DNA from: Christensenella sp. UBA1259
GTDB taxonomy: Bacteria; Bacillota; Clostridia; Christensenellales; Borkfalkiaceae
DNA length: 9,505 nt
Direction: 5' to 3'
NCBI GenBank assembly: GCA_002308755.1
Contig: DBVR01000049.1
Coordinates: 1,116 to 10,620, forward strand
Shown here: positions 6,455 through 9,505 of the stretch, piece by piece
How positions within the stretch are numbered: position 1 is the stretch's first letter
Layout: each line of letters begins with the position of its first letter
Program-made: the position numbers and the translations under genes
The notes under the pieces: model-generated
The model's input: the letters and a program-made list of their open reading frames with translations, nothing else
What the model was told of the DNA's origin: nothing
Database searches by the model: none

Positions 6455-7623
6455 AAGTTTTCCTCTATCGCTTCTTTTATCGCCGAAACGCCCTTTTCAA
6501 GCGCGTCCCACGGGATATTCAAAGCCGGCAACAGCCGTATCTTGTTTTTCGCTTTTATCGGCAACACGCCTTTACCTACACAGGTATTTATGACTTTACC
6601 CGCGTCGCAAGTCGTCTCCACACCCAGCATAAGTCCCATACCGCTGACCGAAACGACGCCTTTCGCGCCCGATAACTCCTTTACGATATATTCGGATTTT
6701 TCGCGGACTTCTTTTAACAGCGCGTCGTCGATACGGTCTATCACCGAAAGCGCGGCGGCGCAGCAAACGGGATTTCCACCGAAAGTCGATCCGTGCAGTC
6801 CCGCTTTTAACGTACCCGCGGCTTTACCGAAAAATAATGTCGCGCCCAGCGGAAGTCCGCCCGCAAGCCCCTTTGCCGTCGTCATAATATCGGGAACTAT
6901 CCCGAACTGACTGAACGCGTAAAGCGTTCCCGTCCTGCCGTTGCCCGTCTGTACTTCGTCGGCGATAAACAGGATGTTTTCTTCTTCGCAAAGGCTTTTA
7001 AGGTCTTTCACGAAGCCCTTGTCCATCGGCACGACACCGCCTTCGCCCTGAATAAATTCCAGCATAACGGCGGCGCACCCGTTTTCTTTTACGAGTTTTT
7101 TAATCCCCGCTATATCGCCTGCGTCCGCATAGTAAAACCCTTCGGTAAAGGGATAAAAATGCCGATGAAAAGACTCCTGCGCCGTCGCGGCGAGCGTCGT
7201 TACCGTCCTGCCGTGAAACCCGTTTTTAAATACCACTATGCCGTAATTGTCTTTTCCCTTATTTATCTCGCCCCAAAGCCGTGCGGTCTTTATCGCACAC
7301 TCGTTGGCTTCCGCGCCCGAGTTGGAAAAAAAGACCTTTTTCGCGCCCGTACGTTCGCACAGCGTTTTGGCAAGAAGGGCGCACGGTTCGGTGTAATAAA
7401 GGTTCGACGAGTGCTGTATAAGGTTTATCTGCTTTTCGACGGCGAATTTCCAGCCGTCGTCCGAAACCCCGAAGGTGTTTACCGCTATCCCCGAGTTAAA
7501 GTCGATATATTCTTTACCGTTTTCGTCGTATACGTAAGAACCTTTTCCCCTTACCAGCGACAGGTCGAAACGGGAATAGGTGTTTTCGACGTAAAGGTCG
7601 TCGTAATATTTAAAATCCCGCAT
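6451..7623 (-). CDS. argD: Acetylornithine aminotransferase, 390 aa
   Basis: This is a PLP enzyme of the class III aminotransferases. It converts N-acetylglutamate semialdehyde to N-acetylornithine with glutamate as amino donor. Seen are FSNSGAEANECAIKTAR (PLP phosphate-binding region), FHGRT, ADEVQTGNGRTG with the PLP-ring Asp222, TTAKGLAGGLP with the Schiff-base Lys251, and GSTFGGNP. Length is typical (about 380-400). The start overlaps the end of argB by 14 bp and has only a weak GAAGAAA upstream, so translation probably depends on coupling to argB. The 3' end overlaps argF by 4 bp. Related enzymes (succinylornithine or ornithine aminotransferase) share these motifs; the gene order argJ-argB-argD-argF points to the acetylornithine enzyme. 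Confidence 0.95.
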   Translation of the reverse strand: MRDFKYYDDLYVENTYSRFDLSLVRGKGSYVYDENGKEYIDFNSGIAVNTFGVSDDGWKFAVEKQINLIQHSSNLYYTEPCALLAKTLCERTGAKKVFFSNSGAEANECAIKTARLWGEINKGKDNYGIVVFKNGFHGRTVTTLAATAQESFHRHFYPFTEGFYYADAGDIAGIKKLVKENGCAAVMLEFIQGEGGVVPMDKGFVKDLKSLCEEENILFIADEVQTGNGRTGTLYAFSQFGIVPDIMTTAKGLAGGLPLGATLFFGKAAGTLKAGLHGSTFGGNPVCCAAALSVIDRIDDALLKEVREKSEYIVKELSGAKGVVSVSGMGLMLGVETTCDAGKVINTCVGKGVLPIKAKNKIRLLPALNIPWDALEKGVSAIKEAIEENL

Positions 7624-8491
7624 TTTTCTTCAAATCGGAAACGACCATCGTCCCCGCTCCTTCGTCGGTAAGAGTTTCTATCAGTATCGCGTGCGGCACT
7701 CTGCCGTCTAATATGATGACTTTATGCACTCCGCACTTTATCGCGTCGATACAGCACTCTACTTTCGGTATCATGCCGCCCGTTATCACGCCTTGTGCGA
7801 TAAGGTCTTCTATATCGTTAAGATCGACTTTGCGGATGAGAGAATCTGCGTCGTCTTTATTCTTCATTATCCCCGCTATGTCGGTAAGGGTTATAAGCCT
7901 GGACGCTTTCATTTCACCCGCGATATGCGCCGCCGCCGTGTCGGCGTTTATGTTGTAAACGTTGCCTTTCTTGTCGCAACCCACCGTCGAAACGACGGGA
8001 ATATAGCCCTGTTCCAAAAGGTCGGTAACGGGACTGACGTCGACTTTTTTTATTTTTCCGACGTAGCCTAATTTCTCGTCTTTCATTTCGCAGTCTATCA
8101 TATGTCCGTCGATACCCGATATCCCTATCGCTTTACCGCCTTTCGCCTGCAAAAGATTTACGAGATTTTTGTTTATCTTGCCCGCAAGCACCATAAGTGC
8201 GACTTCGGCGGTCTCCTTGTCCGTTACCCGAAGCCCGTCGCAAAATACCGATTCCTTGCCTATTTTTTTAAGCGTTTCGGTCATCTCCGGTCCGCCACCG
8301 TGAACTAATACGACCTTCACGCCGATAAGGTGCAGTAAAACGACGTCTTCCATTACCTGCTGTTTGAGTTCGTCGTTTATCATGGCGTTGCCGCCGTATT
8401 TTACCACCACTATCTTGCCGTTGTACTTCTGTATGTACGGAAGCGCCTGCGTCAGAACTTCCGCGCGCTGGGCGTTGGTTATTTCCAACAT
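7610..8491 (-). CDS. argB: Acetylglutamate kinase, 293 aa, arginine-sensitive type
   Basis: ArgB phosphorylates N-acetylglutamate, the second step to ornithine. The amino-acid kinase fold is marked by KYGGNAM (31-37, with Lys31), VHGGGPE (63-69), GLRVTD (86-91), NINADTAAAHIAG (180-192) and GGMIPKVE (238-245). Two traits belong to the arginine-inhibited form. One is the N-terminal helix before the first strand (about 1-24), which in that form builds the hexamer. The other is the C-terminal DGRVPHAIL...TDEGAGTM segment (262-282). The start follows AAAGGTGAT, three bases from the ATG. It lies 18 bp after argJ and overlaps argD by 14 bp. Feedback by arginine here would control the cyclic pathway; the allostery is inferred from family features. 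Confidence 0.97.
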   Translation of the reverse strand: MLEITNAQRAEVLTQALPYIQKYNGKIVVVKYGGNAMINDELKQQVMEDVVLLHLIGVKVVLVHGGGPEMTETLKKIGKESVFCDGLRVTDKETAEVALMVLAGKINKNLVNLLQAKGGKAIGISGIDGHMIDCEMKDEKLGYVGKIKKVDVSPVTDLLEQGYIPVVSTVGCDKKGNVYNINADTAAAHIAGEMKASRLITLTDIAGIMKNKDDADSLIRKVDLNDIEDLIAQGVITGGMIPKVECCIDAIKCGVHKVIILDGRVPHAILIETLTDEGAGTMVVSDLKKNAGF

Positions 8492-8509
8492 ATTATCACC
8501 TTTCCTTTT

Positions 8510-9505
8510 TTAAGTCCTGTAATCTCCGTTTATCTTGACGTAGTCGTACGTCAGGTCGCAACCCCACGCCGTCGCCGAAAATCTGCCCTGATTCAGTTTC
8601 ACTATTATGTCTATATCGTCTTCTGAAAGTATCTCTTTCGCTATCTCTTCCGAAAACGGCACGCCCGCGCCGTCCTGACATACGGTTATCATGCCTTTCG
8701 CCGAAAAGAACGCGACGTCCACGTTCTTTACGTCCACGTCCGCGCCCGAATAGCCTAGGGCGCAAAGTATCCTGCCCCAGTTGGCGTCCGCGCCGAACAT
8801 AGCCGCCTTTACGAGCGAAGAACATATAACGCTCTTTGCGACGGTTTTCGCGTCTTCTACCGTCTTCGCGCCGCTTACTTTACACTCCAAAAGTTTGGTC
8901 GCGCCTTCGCCGTCCGCGGCGATGGCGCGGCACAGATACACGTTTACGGTGTTCAAGGCCGTCATAAACGCCTTGAAATCTTCGCCGTCTTCCGTTATCG
9001 TATTATTACCCGCCATGCCGTTCGCCATAACGCACACCATATCGTTGGTCGAAGTGTCGCCGTCCACGCTGACCATATTAAAGCTGTTTTGCACGTCGTT
9101 CGAAAGCGCCTTTTGAAGCATTTTCGGAGAAATCGCGCAGTCCGTCGTCAAAAAGACGAGCATCGTCGCCATATTCGGATGAATCATTCCGCTGCCCTTC
9201 GCGATCCCGCCGAGCTTCGCCTCTTTTCCGCCGACCGTAAAGCTGACGGCGACTTCCTTTTTGACGGTATCCGTCGTCATCATCGCTTCCGCGGCGAGGG
9301 AAGAGCCTTCGTTCGAGAGCGACCCGACGAGGGGCGGGATCCCTTCCGCGAAGGGTTCGATCGGCAGGGGATGACCGATCACGCCCGTGGACGCGACGAC
9401 GACGTCCTCTTTCGCGATTTTAAGCTCTTTCGAAAGGAGAAGCGCGGTTTGCTCCGCGATTTCGATTCCGTTCGCGTTACAGGTGTTCGCGTTTCCGCTG
9501 TTGCA
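8510..9505 (-). CDS. argJ: Bifunctional ornithine acetyltransferase / N-acetylglutamate synthase, 5' end outside the window (331 aa visible)
   Basis: ArgJ moves the acetyl group from N-acetylornithine to glutamate, recycling acetyl in the cyclic arginine pathway; some members also use acetyl-CoA. The frame is open to the window edge. Visible from the N-terminal side are CNSGNAN (first seven residues), VASTGVIG and KGSGMIHPNMATML. Autocleavage occurs before the Thr of the last motif (codon 9164-9166), giving alpha and beta chains and the N-terminal nucleophile. Further on come DGDTSTNDM, GADANWGRI and a C-terminal end near Tyr-Arg-Thr. Family length is about 390-410, so about 65-75 residues are missing. 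The GTG at 9380-9382 is not the start, because conserved ArgJ sequence continues upstream of it. Codon choice changes sharply inside the gene near 9.1 kb. Confidence 0.97.
   Translation of the reverse strand, partial: CNSGNANTCNANGIEIAEQTALLLSKELKIAKEDVVVASTGVIGHPLPIEPFAEGIPPLVGSLSNEGSSLAAEAMMTTDTVKKEVAVSFTVGGKEAKLGGIAKGSGMIHPNMATMLVFLTTDCAISPKMLQKALSNDVQNSFNMVSVDGDTSTNDMVCVMANGMAGNNTITEDGEDFKAFMTALNTVNVYLCRAIAADGEGATKLLECKVSGAKTVEDAKTVAKSVICSSLVKAAMFGADANWGRILCALGYSGADVDVKNVDVAFFSAKGMITVCQDGAGVPFSEEIAKEILSEDDIDIIVKLNQGRFSATAWGCDLTYDYVKINGDYRT

Noticed and set aside
8496..8825. Minus-strand 109-residue frame overlapping argJ
   Set aside because: It is an out-of-frame shadow of argJ, rich in Arg and Gly, with no domain.
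8510..9382. argJ as a complete 290-residue gene starting at 9382
   Set aside because: The start would be a GTG inside the conserved VASTGVIG motif, and ArgJ sequence including CNSGNAN continues in frame to the window edge, so the gene is cut by the window.
1..9505. CRISPR arrays, insertion sequences or phage genes
   Set aside because: No regularly spaced repeats, transposase or integrase motifs, or phage proteins are visible. The only direct repeat found is the tRNA-Gln 3'-end pair.

Overview
The window is a piece of a bacterial chromosome. It probably comes from an uncultured clostridial Firmicute. The reasons are tRNA genes with encoded CCA ends, strong GGAGG-type ribosome sites, heavy use of ATA for isoleucine, and an arginine operon of the cyclic (ArgJ) type with the small aminotransferase, OTCase and CarA/CarB subtypes usual in Clostridia. 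The taxonomic call is inference; no marker gene fixes the genus.

Layout. At the left end (1-158, + strand) are the 3' part of a tRNA-His gene and a complete tRNA-Gln(CTG), followed by a hairpin terminator (162-193). A short non-coding stretch (about 194-293) follows, rich in small palindromes. It ends in a second, exact 27-bp copy of the tRNA-Gln 3' end plus its downstream flank (294-320; first copy 142-168). A second, bidirectional-looking hairpin (about 308-345) abuts this copy. From 361 to the right edge, everything is one tightly packed minus-strand operon, transcribed right to left: argJ (5' end outside the window) - argB - argD - argF - carA - carB. Gene junctions are gaps of 9-18 bp or overlaps of 4-14 bp, which implies translational coupling.

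Function. ArgJ, ArgB and ArgD take glutamate-derived N-acetyl intermediates to ornithine (argC is expected upstream, outside the window). CarA/CarB make carbamoyl phosphate, and ArgF joins the two into citrulline. ArgG and ArgH are not in the window. The operon therefore holds its own carbamoyl-phosphate synthase for arginine synthesis.

The most unusual feature is the last gene. The carB reading frame does not stop at the end of CarB (about residue 1058) but runs on into a complete diaminopimelate epimerase (DapF) domain, giving one 1342-residue protein. That DapF domain also lacks the canonical first catalytic cysteine (Ala1136 in its place, with a Cys three residues later) and has Asp for the usual substrate-contacting Asn near its N-terminus. 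Other points worth checking are a sharp change of codon usage inside argJ near 9.1 kb, altered residues in the CarB allosteric (MGS-like) domain, and the att-like duplication of the tRNA-Gln 3' end.
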